64,000 nucleotides of DNA from Thiotrichales bacterium (GTDB lineage Bacteria; Pseudomonadota; Gammaproteobacteria; Francisellales; CACEW01). A program made the position numbers and the translations under genes. The notes beneath the pieces are model-generated. The model searched no databases and was not told the DNA's origin. It worked only from the letters and a program-made list of their open reading frames with translations. This document shows positions 18,642-28,405 of the stretch, piece after piece (the first letter of the stretch is position 1; every line of letters starts with the position of its first letter). Where the stretch lies: NCBI GenBank assembly GCA_947478525.1, contig CANJVU010000001.1, positions 206,147 through 270,146 of the forward strand, read 5' to 3'.

Positions 18642-19526
18642 TTACTGATCATAACACCGGCGGCGAAGCCATCCAGCAATCACCACAAAAACAATCCCCA
18701 ACACAACACCAAGAAATAAATTGGGATCGCCCCATTGACTCAGCAATGAGTGCTGCATTGAAACAGGCTCATCTGAAAAATACTCCTGCAACAATACCAT
18801 AACGTTAGCCCATACCCCCAGAATATGCAGGCCTAAATCTTCAATAAAATGCCAAAAATAAGGCTGCGGAGAGAAAAAGCCTTCAATCACTAAAATAATC
18901 AGCATCGGTATTACCGCTCGCAATAAGGGTGCACGGCGTGAAAAAGCCGAACACAACAAGAACCAAGCTGCAAAAGGGAAAATCCAAATACTTTGTTGCA
19001 GCAATGCCAGCAACTGACCCCACCAGGTTAATAAAATCGGCATTGGACGCCACAAAACTGGCCAGTACTCAATATGCTGCTGTGCAAATACCAGCGTTGC
19101 CAATACCAGCAATAAAAATGAAGTAATGACAATACAAATCATGGTTAACAAAGGCGCCAAAATCAATCCAGCAATCAGCTTTGATAAAATTAACTGTGTT
19201 TGTGAAATGGGCATCGATTGCCAAAACAATACACTTTTGTCTTTACGGTCATCAAAAAAAGCGCCTAAGAAATAGTGCGCAATCACGCACCACAAGGCCA
19301 ATACAAAAGGCACACCAATGCCGTAAAATGCCAGCGGCGTTAGCCCTGCCGGTTGATTGACATGAATGGTCCCTGATAAATAGACAATATTCAGCCCCAA
19401 CATGATCGCCAATGACGCGCAGAGCGCCACAAAAAACAGCAGAACACCAATGATCGCCGGAATCACCAAAAATGAACCGCGATGTTCCCAATATTCCCGC
19501 CATATTAAGGTGATTAAGGTTCTCAT
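18642..19526 (-). CDS. ABC-2 type transporter permease
   Basis: 294 residues with six predicted hydrophobic segments (for example 20-50, 77-98, 125-150, 176-200, 206-222, 272-290). It overlaps the upstream ATPase gene by four bases and is the last gene of a GntR-ATPase-permease operon. The layout matches YtrA-type systems that respond to cell envelope stress. The substrate is unknown. Confidence 0.85.
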   Translation of the reverse strand: MRTLITLIWREYWEHRGSFLVIPAIIGVLLFFVALCASLAIMLGLNIVYLSGTIHVNQPAGLTPLAFYGIGVPFVLALWCVIAHYFLGAFFDDRKDKSVLFWQSMPISQTQLILSKLIAGLILAPLLTMICIVITSFLLLVLATLVFAQQHIEYWPVLWRPMPILLTWWGQLLALLQQSIWIFPFAAWFLLCSAFSRRAPLLRAVIPMLIILVIEGFFSPQPYFWHFIEDLGLHILGVWANVMVLLQEYFSDEPVSMQHSLLSQWGDPNLFLGVVLGIVFVVIAGWLRRRCYDQ

Positions 19527-20380
19527 CGGCCACCTCCACTAATTTTAGCAACAAAAATTTCGCTGACACTGGGGTTTGACAACACTCCCCATGCTGACAG
19601 TTGCTGGCGATCTGCTTGTTCAAAGATAAACTTAACCTGACCAATCTGAACCTGTTCAGACAAGGGCTTGAGTTTGCGCACCTCATCCGCTTGATCACTA
19701 CGCACCGTTAGTGCCACAAAATGCTCGCTCAATTCAGTGGTTGATTGCTTCAACAGCAAATGTCCTTGGTCTAACATCATTACATCGGTTAACAATCCTT
19801 CAATTTCTTCAATTTGATGGGTGGCAATAATAATGGTGCGCGCTTCATTAAAGTAATCATTGAGCAGGTTTTGATAAAAGGTTTTACGATACAGAATATC
19901 CAAACCAAGCGTAGGCTCATCCAGCACCAAAATCTCCACATCAATCGCCATTACTAAGGCCAAGTGTAACTGTGTGGCCATTCCTTTGGAAAGGTGACGA
20001 ACTTTACCGCGCAAGGGAACGTTAGTGCGCTCAATAAACATCAATGCTTTTTCGCGATTGAATTTAGGATGAACGCCTTCCAAAAAGTTTAGCGCGTCTT
20101 TAACTTTCAGCCATTTCGGGAGAATGGCCACATCGGCAATAAAACACATACGCTGCATCAATGCAGTACGATCTTGTCGCGGCTGCATACCCAATACTGA
20201 CAATTCACCTTGATAAGACGATAACCCTAATAAAATTTTCAACAACGTGGTTTTACCCGCACCATTGCGCCCGAGCAATCCAATAATCTGTCCTTTATTG
20301 ATATCAAAACTTACGTGATCTAACGCCTGAGTGTGTTTATAGTGTTTGCTAATGTCGTTAGCGTGAATTAACGTACTCAT
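19523..20380 (-). CDS. ABC transporter ATP-binding protein
   Basis: 285 residues. Walker A GRNGAGKTTLL (37-47), a Q-loop in the MQRMCFIADVA region, a degenerate signature HLSKGMATQLHLALVMA and Walker B ILVLDEPTLGLD are visible, as is the switch His in IIATHQIEEIE. It pairs with the downstream permease and overlaps both neighbours by four bases. The signature has LSKGM in place of LSGGQ, as in YtrB/BcrA-type exporters. Confidence 0.92.
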   Translation of the reverse strand: MSTLIHANDISKHYKHTQALDHVSFDINKGQIIGLLGRNGAGKTTLLKILLGLSSYQGELSVLGMQPRQDRTALMQRMCFIADVAILPKWLKVKDALNFLEGVHPKFNREKALMFIERTNVPLRGKVRHLSKGMATQLHLALVMAIDVEILVLDEPTLGLDILYRKTFYQNLLNDYFNEARTIIIATHQIEEIEGLLTDVMMLDQGHLLLKQSTTELSEHFVALTVRSDQADEVRKLKPLSEQVQIGQVKFIFEQADRQQLSAWGVLSNPSVSEIFVAKISGGGR

Positions 20381-20715
20381 TTCATTAACTCCCTCAAGTC
20401 AATACCGAGCTGTTGAATGCGCTTTAAAATAGCAGGCCATTCTTCCTGGATAAAGCGCTGTTTCTCTAAACCATGCAACTGACCACGCGCTTGTTGCTTA
20501 ACAAACATGCCCAAACCACGATGTTTTTCAATAATATGATCATCAACCAGCATCTGGTAGGCTTTGGAAACCGTGATTGGATTTAATTGGTATTGCTCAG
20601 CAATTTGACGAATCGACGGAATGGCTTCACCTTCTTTATAAGCACCGCCCAAAATCGCGGTGACGATTTGGTCTTTTAATTGTTGATAAATGGGCTGCCG
20701 GTCATTCCATTGCAT
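20377..20715 (-). CDS. GntR-family regulator, YtrA subfamily
   Basis: 112 residues: a winged helix at the N-terminus (IYQQLKDQIVTAILGGAYKEGEAIPSIRQIAEQYQLNPITVSKAYQ pattern, about 8-55) and a short C-terminal dimerisation helix, without a large effector domain. This is the YtrA subfamily, which usually represses its own operon. It is the first gene of the ABC operon, overlapping the ATPase gene by four bases. Operator sites are probably in 20716-20760. Confidence 0.9.
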   Translation of the reverse strand: MQWNDRQPIYQQLKDQIVTAILGGAYKEGEAIPSIRQIAEQYQLNPITVSKAYQMLVDDHIIEKHRGLGMFVKQQARGQLHGLEKQRFIQEEWPAILKRIQQLGIDLRELMK

Positions 20716-20948
20716 TACGCATACCTTTGCTTAACAGTGACAAATGGCTTGAGCTCAAATGATAAACCCTTCGCGCGAAAAAGACCAGAAGTTGTCAATC
20801 AATTGAGGGAGCAATCTACTTACATAATCGCCTCTGGTCTTCTCCGCTTGGGTTGAGGGAGAAAAACATCACCGTTCGCGCAGTGGTGTTATACATGACT
20901 ATAACACCAACCCAATATTGACGCAATACTTTTTTAAAAAATTATTTT
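20716..20948. other. Structured intergenic region, no gene
   Basis: The 233 bases between pyrD and the GntR gene contain no plausible reading frame. They hold a palindrome TTCGCGCGAA (20770-20779), a nine-base inverted repeat AAGACCAGA (20781-20789) / TCTGGTCTT (20833-20841), two copies of TTGAGGGAG, and a perfect ten-base hairpin TGGTGTTATA / TATAACACCA (20884-20909). This may be a 5' leader, an operator cluster or a small RNA. Confidence 0.4.
20884..20909. repeat. Perfect 10-bp inverted repeat
   Basis: TGGTGTTATA, a six-base spacer, TATAACACCA. It lies 40 bases beyond the pyrD stop on the minus strand. There is no T-run after the stem in either direction, so it is more likely an operator or RNA hairpin than an intrinsic terminator. 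Confidence 0.6.
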
Positions 20949-21956
20949 TTAACACAGTTTCAATAGCCGCCGAATCAGACCTGGACCTTGATAAATCAAG
21001 CCGGTATACACTTGTAATAAATTCGCCCCTGCTTGTAATTTCGCCTCTGCCGCAGTGATACTGTCAATACCACCCACACCAATAATTGGCACATGCGGAC
21101 CCAAGGCTTGACGAAACTGCGCAATCACGCTGGTACTTTTATCGACCAATGGCTTGCCACTCAACCCACCCGACTGATCCGCGCCTAACATTCCAGTGAC
21201 ACCTTCACGCGAGACGGTGGTATTGGTCGCAATTAATCCGTCAATACGATGACTCAACATACTCATCGCCAATGATTCAATTTCATCGGGCGTCAAATCG
21301 GGCGAAACTTTTACCAACAAAGGCACCACACGGTGGTTGCGAGCTGCCAATTCATTTTTTGCCGCAACAATACTGCTGAGCAAATCATCAAAATAGCGAC
21401 CATGCTGCAACTCTCGCAGGCCTTGCGTATTGGGCGAAGAGATATTAATAACAATGTAACTGGCATAAAGATAAACGCGTTCCAGACAATACAAATAATC
21501 TTCTTTCGCATTTTCCAACGGTGTATCCGCATTTTTGCCAATATTAATGCCAAGCACACCTTTGTAATGGCTGGCGCGAATTTGGTCAAGCAGATAATCA
21601 ACGCCTTTGCTGTTAAAACCAAAGCGGTTGATCAATGCTTGCGCTTTTGGTAACCGAAATAACCGCGGCTTCTCATTACCTGACTGAGGTCGCGGCGTCA
21701 CCGTACCCACTTCGATAAAACCAAAGCCTAATGCCGCCAAGGCTTCTATATATTCACCATTCTTATCAAGACCCGCCGCCAAACCAATGGGGTTAGGAAA
21801 GCGCACCCCAAACCACGACTTTGACTCTGCATTGACAACAGGCGTGATCCACTTTAACACACCTAAACGATGCAAATATCGCAGTGCATTCAACACACGC
21901 TCATGCGCCTGCTCTGGGTCAAGACGAAACAACAACCAGCGTAAGCAGCGATACAT
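20949..21956 (-). CDS. pyrD: Dihydroorotate dehydrogenase (quinone), class 2
   Basis: 335 residues. The N-terminal amphipathic helix (MYRCLRWLLFRLDPEQAHE) for membrane and quinone contact is typical of class 2. FMN/substrate motifs: NPIGLAAGLDKNGE, GFIEVGTVTPRPQSGN, INRFGFNSKG, and catalytic-serine region NISSPNTQGLR. It oxidises dihydroorotate to orotate in pyrimidine synthesis at the inner membrane. Length is normal. Confidence 0.97.
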   Translation of the reverse strand: MYRCLRWLLFRLDPEQAHERVLNALRYLHRLGVLKWITPVVNAESKSWFGVRFPNPIGLAAGLDKNGEYIEALAALGFGFIEVGTVTPRPQSGNEKPRLFRLPKAQALINRFGFNSKGVDYLLDQIRASHYKGVLGINIGKNADTPLENAKEDYLYCLERVYLYASYIVINISSPNTQGLRELQHGRYFDDLLSSIVAAKNELAARNHRVVPLLVKVSPDLTPDEIESLAMSMLSHRIDGLIATNTTVSREGVTGMLGADQSGGLSGKPLVDKSTSVIAQFRQALGPHVPIIGVGGIDSITAAEAKLQAGANLLQVYTGLIYQGPGLIRRLLKLC

Positions 21957-22073
21957 TTAGCCGCCCCTGATTTGATTAAATAACACGAAAATCTACCTCA
22001 TTCTTTAGGATAAGCCCCGCTCTATCTGACCATAATTCCCCACCAGAGGGAAGCATTTTTTAAACATTTTTTC

Positions 22074-22110
22074 AAAAAAAACGGATGCACATCCCATGAT
22101 GTGCATCCGT
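22074..22110 (-). terminator. Strong intrinsic terminator of the LysM/FimV-like gene
   Basis: A perfect 13-base stem (22081-22093 with 22098-22110) and loop CCAT. Read on the minus strand it is followed by a seven-base T-run (22074-22080). It stands 38 bases past the stop codon at 22148. Confidence 0.88.
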
Positions 22111-22147
22111 TGTGTAAAATGAATCGTATAAAAACGTTGATTAACAA

Positions 22148-22561
22148 CTACGAAGCTGAAACTGCAGATTCCGTGGTTGCCGTCGCATCAACAGCGGCTG
22201 GCTCTGTGGTTTGCGCTACGGGTTGAGTTGCTGCCCCAGTTGTTACAGCGGGTATTTGAGTACTCGCGGCTTGCGCTTTACTGGAATTTTTACCAATATT
22301 GGCCATTACTTCGGCTTTGGTGGTGGGTACCTTCAATGTTTGATTGGCTTTCAACGCACCATTATGGGCAAATGCTTTGGGGTTTAAGTTATGCACCGCA
22401 GCCACGCACTGGTCAATGGTAGTACCCTGAGGATGTTGATGTTTACAAACTTTCCACAAACCATCGCCTTCTTTGGTAGCATAAGTGGTCATGGCAAAGC
22501 CAGATGCAGCAAAGCTCAAGCCAATCACAGCAGCGGCGGTCATCAATAATTGTTTTTTCAT
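22148..22561 (-). CDS. Small secreted LysM/FimV-like protein
   Basis: 137 residues. A Sec signal peptide (1-23, FA-MTT) is followed by one LysM-like module: TTYATKEGDGLWKVCKHQ, then NLNPKAFAHNGALKANQTLKVPT, the pattern seen at the N-terminus of FimV-type proteins. Two Cys residues (39 and 52) may form a disulfide. The C-terminal third is a disordered Thr/Ala tail. A glycan-binding periplasmic role is likely by family, but the exact function is unknown. AAGGAG precedes the ATG, and a strong terminator follows, so it is a single-gene unit. Confidence 0.75.
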   Translation of the reverse strand: MKKQLLMTAAAVIGLSFAASGFAMTTYATKEGDGLWKVCKHQHPQGTTIDQCVAAVHNLNPKAFAHNGALKANQTLKVPTTKAEVMANIGKNSSKAQAASTQIPAVTTGAATQPVAQTTEPAAVDATATTESAVSAS

Positions 22562-22658
22562 GGGCAGGCTCCTTAAAGTTAATGAAACAGAAATCGGTCA
22601 GGCGGAATTCTAGCAGCAAAAAACGAAAAGCGATAGCAAAAAAATATTCATAATAAGC

Positions 22659-24059
22659 CTACTTACCCCCCTTAACATGTTGCATTAATCGCCGTTTACG
22701 ACGTACTTGATGATCGTTCAGCGGGTTAGGTTTTCCGGCAAACGGATTCTCTGAGGACTTAAGCTCAATTTGAACCGGCGTGCCATGTAAGTTAAAGGCT
22801 CTACGAAACACACCCATCAAATATTTCTTGTAAGACTCCGGCAAACGTTCGGTTTGATTACCATGAATAATAATCAATGGTGGATTGTGGCCACCCATAT
22901 GCGCGTAACGTAATTTAATTCTACGCCCGCCGACCATCGGTGGATTATGATCGAGCAGCGCCTGTTGCAATACTTCCATCAACTCTTTAGTAGAGATATC
23001 TTTTTGTGCTGCTTTATAGGCCACTTGCACCGAGTCATACAAATTACCGACACCGGTACCATGCAATGCGGAGATAAAATGAATATCAACATAGTCTGTT
23101 AAAAACACCAACTTACGCTCAACATTTTTTTTAACTTGCTCGCGGTGATCGTCTTCCAAGCCATCCCATTTATTCAACGCCAGCACCATGGCTTTACCCG
23201 CATCTAACGCAAAACTCAACACATGTAAGTCTTGGTCGGTCACCCCTTCCTGCGCATCGAATACTGAAATCACCACATGCGCATCTTCAATGGCTTTAAG
23301 GGTTTTCACAACGGAAAATTTTTCGATGGTTTCTTGGACTCGACCTTTACGGCGCACACCGGCGGTATCAATTAAGGTATAACGCTGGCCTTGGCGTTCC
23401 ATAGGTAAATAAATACTGTCGCGTGTCGTACCCGGCAAATCAAACACCACCACCCGTTCTTCACCTAACATGCGGTTGATTAACGTTGACTTACCCACAT
23501 TGGGTCGGCCAATAATGGCAATTTTAATACCCGTTTCTTGCTCAGAAAGCTCTTCTGGCTTTTGATCCGAAACCAATGGAATCAATATTTTTTGCAACAT
23601 TTGTTGGATACCACGACGATGTGACGCAGCAATAGGGATGGGTTCGCCCATTCCTAACTGATAAAAATCAGTGGTTGCCAACGATTCATCCACACCATCA
23701 ACTTTATTAACGATGAGAAAAGTGGGTTTGCTGCGCTGCCGCAACAGTTTGGCAATTTCCTGATCGCCTGGCGTAACGCCTGCACGGCTGTCCACCAAAA
23801 ACAACACATGATCAGCTTCATCAATGGCTTGTAAGGTTTGTTGCTCCATTGGGCCGTTAATACCCAAAACATCATCGCCCAATCCACCGGTATCAATAAT
23901 GATGGCTTTATGGCCTTGATAACGAATCTCACCATACAAACGGTCACGAGTAACCCCTGGCATATCAAGCACCAAAGCGTCTTTTGAATGGGTTAACAGA
24001 TTAAACAGCGTCGACTTACCAACATTAGGACGACCAACCAGGGCAATAACGGGGATCAT
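22659..24059 (-). CDS. der: Ribosome assembly GTPase Der (EngA)
   Basis: 466 residues with two tandem GTPase domains: G1 motifs GRPNVGKSTLFN (9-20) and GRPNVGKSTLIN (about 183-194), with DTGG, NKVD and DTAG, NKWD motifs, then the KH-like domain ending in a basic tail. It acts in 50S subunit maturation. It closes the hisS-yfgM-bamB-der run typical of gammaproteobacteria. Confidence 0.97.
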   Translation of the reverse strand: MIPVIALVGRPNVGKSTLFNLLTHSKDALVLDMPGVTRDRLYGEIRYQGHKAIIIDTGGLGDDVLGINGPMEQQTLQAIDEADHVLFLVDSRAGVTPGDQEIAKLLRQRSKPTFLIVNKVDGVDESLATTDFYQLGMGEPIPIAASHRRGIQQMLQKILIPLVSDQKPEELSEQETGIKIAIIGRPNVGKSTLINRMLGEERVVVFDLPGTTRDSIYLPMERQGQRYTLIDTAGVRRKGRVQETIEKFSVVKTLKAIEDAHVVISVFDAQEGVTDQDLHVLSFALDAGKAMVLALNKWDGLEDDHREQVKKNVERKLVFLTDYVDIHFISALHGTGVGNLYDSVQVAYKAAQKDISTKELMEVLQQALLDHNPPMVGGRRIKLRYAHMGGHNPPLIIIHGNQTERLPESYKKYLMGVFRRAFNLHGTPVQIELKSSENPFAGKPNPLNDHQVRRKRRLMQHVKGGK

Positions 24060-24079
24060 AAATTTTCCATATTTTTATT

Positions 24080-24115
24080 CCCTCCTCCCTTGCGGAGGAG
24101 GGTTAGGGTGGAGGG
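24080..24115. repeat. Short GC-rich palindromic repeat between bamB and der
   Basis: A nine-base hairpin CCCTCCTCC / GGAGGAGGG with a five-base loop, followed by TTAGGGTGGAGGG. It fills the gap between the bamB stop and the der start and resembles dispersed intergenic palindromes (REP/MITE-like). It may modulate readthrough between the two genes. Confidence 0.6.
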
Positions 24116-24116
24116 T

Positions 24117-25265
24117 TTATTTCGAAGGTTTCAACGCTACTAAATCACCATTATTACTGACCACAAACGCCACCCCATTGGCAACCGCCGCTTGTGCAAT
24201 AATGCCTTTTCCGCTGATTTGAGTCCGCGCCAACAAGCTGCCATCGCTCAGTGACAACCAATGCACATACCCCGCATAATCACCTACGATGACGTCATTG
24301 GTATTCACCACAGCCGGCGCTGTTACGGAACGTTGCAACAAGGCTTTTTGCACCCATAATACGCGTCCGGTTTCTAAGTCTAACGCGGATACCGCACCAG
24401 CGTCATCCGTTGCAATAAGACGATCTGAAGCTAATGCTAAATTGGTGTAAGAAGAGAAGGGGTGCTCCCACAACAAAGAACCATTCTTCAATTGCAGTGC
24501 CACAACGTTACCGTGATAAGCCGCAGCATAGACAACGCCTTTGCTAACAACGGGTGTCGATACGATATCAATCATCCGTGAAATTTCTGTATCACCACTG
24601 GCTATGGCAATCGGACGTGACCAGGCAATCTGACCGCTATTGAGTTTAAAAGCGGTAATGACGCCGTTATCAAAACCCACCAATACTTTTTTACCGACGA
24701 TCACCGGTTGACTATTGCTCGCCAAACTCAACGCTGGCGTGGTGCTACTTTGAATCCACCGTTGCTTACCCGTCAACGCGTCAAGCGCAACCACATCGCC
24801 ATTGTGCACATGTAGCACCACACTACCACCGCTAATTGCAGCAGGTGCCAGCAATGAACTGGCCATCTGCGCAGCCCATAATTGGTGACCATCGTTACTC
24901 GCCAATGCAACCACCTGACCATTCAAGCCACCCACCACGATCATCGTTTGCGATACCGCAGCGCCACTGCCGATTTGAAACGGCATGTCGACAAACCAAC
25001 GTTTTTCACCCGTTTGAACATTAAATGCCTTCACTTCACCTTCATAACTGGTGGTGGCTAGCGTAGTACCGAAGATCACGGGTTGTAACGAAAGATATTG
25101 ACCCGCGGTACCGTTCCCCGCATCAGCGGTCCATAAGGTGTTGATATGAATCACATCGGGCGCGATTTTACTCAACGGTGTTGGTGGTAAAGAGTTGTCT
25201 TTGTCACATCCCACCAACGTCAGCACCAACGAAGCGCATGCAATTCCCAGTAGCCATTTTTTCAT
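24117..25265 (-). CDS. bamB: Outer membrane assembly lipoprotein BamB
   Basis: 382 residues. Lipobox LVGC (Cys20), then an eight-bladed PQQ-like beta propeller with repeats of the type GKRWF, GHQLWAAQM, GKQRWIQ, GQIAWSRPI, GSLLWEHPF and GRVLWVQ. BamB assists BamA in inserting beta-barrel proteins. It lies 14 bases downstream of yfgM. Confidence 0.96.
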   Translation of the reverse strand: MKKWLLGIACASLVLTLVGCDKDNSLPPTPLSKIAPDVIHINTLWTADAGNGTAGQYLSLQPVIFGTTLATTSYEGEVKAFNVQTGEKRWFVDMPFQIGSGAAVSQTMIVVGGLNGQVVALASNDGHQLWAAQMASSLLAPAAISGGSVVLHVHNGDVVALDALTGKQRWIQSSTTPALSLASNSQPVIVGKKVLVGFDNGVITAFKLNSGQIAWSRPIAIASGDTEISRMIDIVSTPVVSKGVVYAAAYHGNVVALQLKNGSLLWEHPFSSYTNLALASDRLIATDDAGAVSALDLETGRVLWVQKALLQRSVTAPAVVNTNDVIVGDYAGYVHWLSLSDGSLLARTQISGKGIIAQAAVANGVAFVVSNNGDLVALKPSK

Positions 25266-25279
25266 GTTTAATTCCTAAA

Positions 25280-25900
25280 TTATTGCGGCAAATTTGCCCC
25301 TTTCATTTGTACCAACTGATACATCGGATCTGAAACCGCCAATTCCCCTAACGCCGTTTGATACGCTTTTTTTGCAGGTGTGTATTGCTTCAATGCCACG
25401 TAAGCATCACCACGCACCATATCTGCCAACGGATGATGCTCAATGCCCATCAGTGTATCCAGCGCTTGCTGGGGTTGACTTTCAGCCAGTAATATACGAC
25501 CCAACCGAATCTTGGCAATCGTGATGGTGGAATCATCTCGACCATTTTGCATCACCCATTGTAAGGTTGTTGCCGCTTGGCTTAACTGGTTTTGTTGTAC
25601 CTGAGTTTGCGCCAAAATCAACGCTGCCAACGAGGCGTAAATCGAATGCGGATAGCTGCTCATCAACTGATTCGCCTGCGCTTGCATATCCGGCAAGTTA
25701 TTTTGCTGAATATCTACCAGCAACTGTTCATAACCAGCCGCGGTCACCATCGCCACTTTCTGCTCATGATTTTGCCAAAAGCGGTAACCCCATAAACCCA
25801 ACAAAATAATGATGATAACGGTCATCAGCCAATTGCCATATTGTTTCCACCAACGTTTAATGGCGTCAACTTGCTCTTGTTCGTTTAATAGATCTGCCAT
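25280..25900 (-). CDS. yfgM: YfgM-type ancillary translocon protein (TPR)
   Basis: 206 residues. Cytoplasmic N-terminus with KRWWKQYGNWLM, one transmembrane helix (about 21-42), then periplasmic TPR-like helices. YfgM partners PpiD at the SecYEG translocon; a PpiD gene is elsewhere in this window (48154-50001). Positioned between hisS and bamB as in other gammaproteobacteria. Confidence 0.93.
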   Translation of the reverse strand: MADLLNEQEQVDAIKRWWKQYGNWLMTVIIIILLGLWGYRFWQNHEQKVAMVTAAGYEQLLVDIQQNNLPDMQAQANQLMSSYPHSIYASLAALILAQTQVQQNQLSQAATTLQWVMQNGRDDSTITIAKIRLGRILLAESQPQQALDTLMGIEHHPLADMVRGDAYVALKQYTPAKKAYQTALGELAVSDPMYQLVQMKGANLPQ

Positions 25901-25912
25901 ATGCCCACCCCT

Positions 25913-27190
25913 CTATCCTGTTGACAACAATGTGATTATCTCTGAGCGCAGTACCATTTGTTGCGGCCGATCTTCACGCAACCATTTTACCGATACCAGC
26001 CCTGCTTTCCATTCCTCTTCACCGAGAATTAGGGCGATTTTAGCGCCACTCTTATCGGCTTTTTTAAATTGACTCTTCAAGCTTTCTAAACCACAGTGAC
26101 ACAGTAGATTCAGCTCTGGCAATGCTTCGTGAATCTGTTCGGCCAACTGCAACGCGCTGATTTGGATCGCCATATTACTACTCAATATATAAACATCACA
26201 GCTGGGCATAGCTGCGGCGATTACCTCTGGCTGATTTTGCAACATCAGCAACAAACGCTCCAAGCCCATGGCACAACCAACTGCGGGTGTCGCACGTCCA
26301 CCACATTGTTCAACCAATCCATCATAACGACCGCCCGCACAGACGGTACCTTGCGCACCCAATGAGTCGGTAACCCACTCAAATACCGTGTGGCTATAAT
26401 AATCTAAACCGCGCACCAGACAAGGGTTGATTTCATAGGCGATACCCAATACTTCCAGGCCCATTTTGACATCATCGAAATGTTGCCGCGAGAGATCATC
26501 CAGATAGTCCATTAATTTCGGCGCAGCGGTAATCAGGTCTTTCATTGCCGGGTTTTTACTATCCAAAATACGCAGTGGATTTTTGGTTAACCGGCGCTGA
26601 CTGTCCTCATCCAATTGTTCTGAATGAGCGCTCAAATAAGTCACCAAGGCTTCACGATGGGCTTGACGAACGGCGGGCGTTCCCAACGTGTTAATCTGTA
26701 GCTTAACTTGACCCGCAATGCCCAATTGTTGCCAAAACCGCGCAGTTAAGGCCAGCAATTCAATATCTGCGGAAGGTTCCGACACCCCAAAAAACTCAAC
26801 ACCCACTTGATAAAATTGGCGATACCGCCCTTTTTGAGGGCGCTCATGGCGAAACATCGGACCAAAGTACCACAGCCGCTGCGTTTGATTGTACAACAAA
26901 CCATGCTCAATCGCCGCGCGCACACAGCCTGCGGTTCCTTCGGGACGGAGGGTTAAACTTTCGCCATTGCGATCAATGAAAGTATACATTTCTTTTTCGA
27001 CCACGTCGGTACCATCGCCAATGCTGCGGGCGAACAATTCGGTATGTTCGATAATCGGCAGGCGAATTTCCTGGTAGCCATATTGCCGCAACAGTGTCAT
27101 TAAACGATGCTGCAGATATTGCCACAGCGGCGTTTCGCTGGGCAAAATATCATTCATTCCCCGAATGGCTTGCAGTTGTTTCTCTGACAT
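25913..27190 (-). CDS. hisS: Histidyl-tRNA synthetase
   Basis: 425 residues, full length. Class II motifs: GMNDILPSE at the N-terminus, motif 2 [16 protein letters not shown], the histidine-specific [15 protein letters not shown] and [14 protein letters not shown], and motif 3 [11 protein letters not shown]. The anticodon-binding domain is at the C-terminus. First gene of the hisS-yfgM-bamB-der series, six bases downstream of bamC. Confidence 0.97.
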   Translation of the reverse strand: MSEKQLQAIRGMNDILPSETPLWQYLQHRLMTLLRQYGYQEIRLPIIEHTELFARSIGDGTDVVEKEMYTFIDRNGESLTLRPEGTAGCVRAAIEHGLLYNQTQRLWYFGPMFRHERPQKGRYRQFYQVGVEFFGVSEPSADIELLALTARFWQQLGIAGQVKLQINTLGTPAVRQAHREALVTYLSAHSEQLDEDSQRRLTKNPLRILDSKNPAMKDLITAAPKLMDYLDDLSRQHFDDVKMGLEVLGIAYEINPCLVRGLDYYSHTVFEWVTDSLGAQGTVCAGGRYDGLVEQCGGRATPAVGCAMGLERLLLMLQNQPEVIAAAMPSCDVYILSSNMAIQISALQLAEQIHEALPELNLLCHCGLESLKSQFKKADKSGAKIALILGEEEWKAGLVSVKWLREDRPQQMVLRSEIITLLSTG

Positions 27191-27196
27191 AGAACG

Positions 27197-28324
27197 TTAT
27201 GACCCCACTAAATGCTGTTGAATATAAACCAATAGCGCATAACCTTGCGCGGAAGAATCTGGCTGCGCTTGGTTATTATATAGAGTAATATTAGTGCCAC
27301 TGCCCTGTGCATTGATGTACAACATCCAGGTATTGCCCTGTGCAAGTTGACCTTGCGGCACGATAAAATAAAACCCCTTGCTGACATCCGAGGTTACCGT
27401 TGTAAAACCACTGTTCTTCAATGCAGTGGGTAACAAATTCCATACCGTTTGATAAGGCGCTTGTATACTGAGCGTAGCCACATCGCTGGAGTCTTTAGCC
27501 ATTGAACTGGCAAGCCAATGCTTCAATGGTTTTGCCACCACTAAGACGGGAGCAACCACCGCAACGGCGCTGACCCCAGGCGACGCTGACGCAGTGGGCA
27601 ACGACAGCAAAGTAGCCGCTGGTACCGTTGCTGGCACCGGACTAATGGGCGCAGAAGCTGCTGGCACAATGGGTACTGGCGTTGATGTCTTACTCGCCGT
27701 TGCGGGCAATGTCAACAACGTGTTCTCCGTGGGAATGGTTTTTGCAGCGACCACTGGCGCAACCGCAGGCATCACAATACTCGGCTCCGTGGTCAAGGGT
27801 GGGGTTGTCACTGGCGCAACAACGGACGAGGCTGACTTGGCTTCCGCCGCTTGCTTTAGCTGCATCGCCGTCAACGCGGCTTGCGTATCGGCAATTTCTT
27901 TTTGTACCTGCACATATTGCTGCTGTAACTGCGCTTGTGTAGGCTTCACTGACGTCGAAGTAGATGTCGCCGGCACGGTTACTGCGGGTGCGGGTGCTGA
28001 GGGAATGGTTACCGCTTCAGGGACTGCTGCCTCGGTTGTTTTAGGAATGGTTTTTGGATCAAATTGCTGCGCATAACCGGGGGGTGGCAACAAAGTTGCT
28101 TGCGTAGTTGCCGGATACGCGCTAGGACCAGGGGGAATGGTCGCGTAAGGCTGCATTTTTGGCGCAGTTACCCCTTGTGGAATTTTTAACGCAGGTTGCT
28201 GCTCCACCGGTTGACGCAAATAATCAAAATTGCGATTACGCAGACTGCAACCCATTAATGCAAAGATGCTAATCGCCAATACACTGGCCTTTAACAAGGG
28301 CATTATTTTAAGATTTTTATTCAT
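27197..28324 (-). CDS. bamC: BamC-like outer membrane assembly lipoprotein
   Basis: 375 residues from the ATG at 28324 (MNKNLKIM), which follows GGGGAA; longer starts lie upstream. Lipobox LMGC gives Cys26 or so. An N-terminal Pro-rich segment (FDYLRQPVEQQPALKIPQGV) resembles the BamC segment that lies on BamD. A long disordered Ala/Pro/Thr/Val linker (about 75-280) is followed by one helix-grip domain at the C-terminus (LSIQAPYQTVWNLLPTALKNSGFTTV... SGTNITLYNN). E. coli BamC has two such domains; here only one is clear. bamC usually follows dapA; here it is joined to hisS. Confidence 0.65.
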   Translation of the reverse strand: MNKNLKIMPLLKASVLAISIFALMGCSLRNRNFDYLRQPVEQQPALKIPQGVTAPKMQPYATIPPGPSAYPATTQATLLPPPGYAQQFDPKTIPKTTEAAVPEAVTIPSAPAPAVTVPATSTSTSVKPTQAQLQQQYVQVQKEIADTQAALTAMQLKQAAEAKSASSVVAPVTTPPLTTEPSIVMPAVAPVVAAKTIPTENTLLTLPATASKTSTPVPIVPAASAPISPVPATVPAATLLSLPTASASPGVSAVAVVAPVLVVAKPLKHWLASSMAKDSSDVATLSIQAPYQTVWNLLPTALKNSGFTTVTSDVSKGFYFIVPQGQLAQGNTWMLYINAQGSGTNITLYNNQAQPDSSAQGYALLVYIQQHLVGS

Positions 28325-28405
28325 CGTTGTCTGTTCCCCAAGAGTGAATCCAGGTATTATACACATCATCTGATAAGATACAGTAAAAATTTTACGGAAT
28401 GCAAC

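Noticed and set aside
20716..20948. 6S RNA or another known small RNA
   Set aside because: No long closing stem or central bubble characteristic of 6S RNA could be traced, and the usual neighbours are absent.
27594..28076. Open frame of 160 codons on the plus strand, Ala/Gly/Val-rich
   Set aside because: Shadow of the low-complexity linker of the BamC-like gene.
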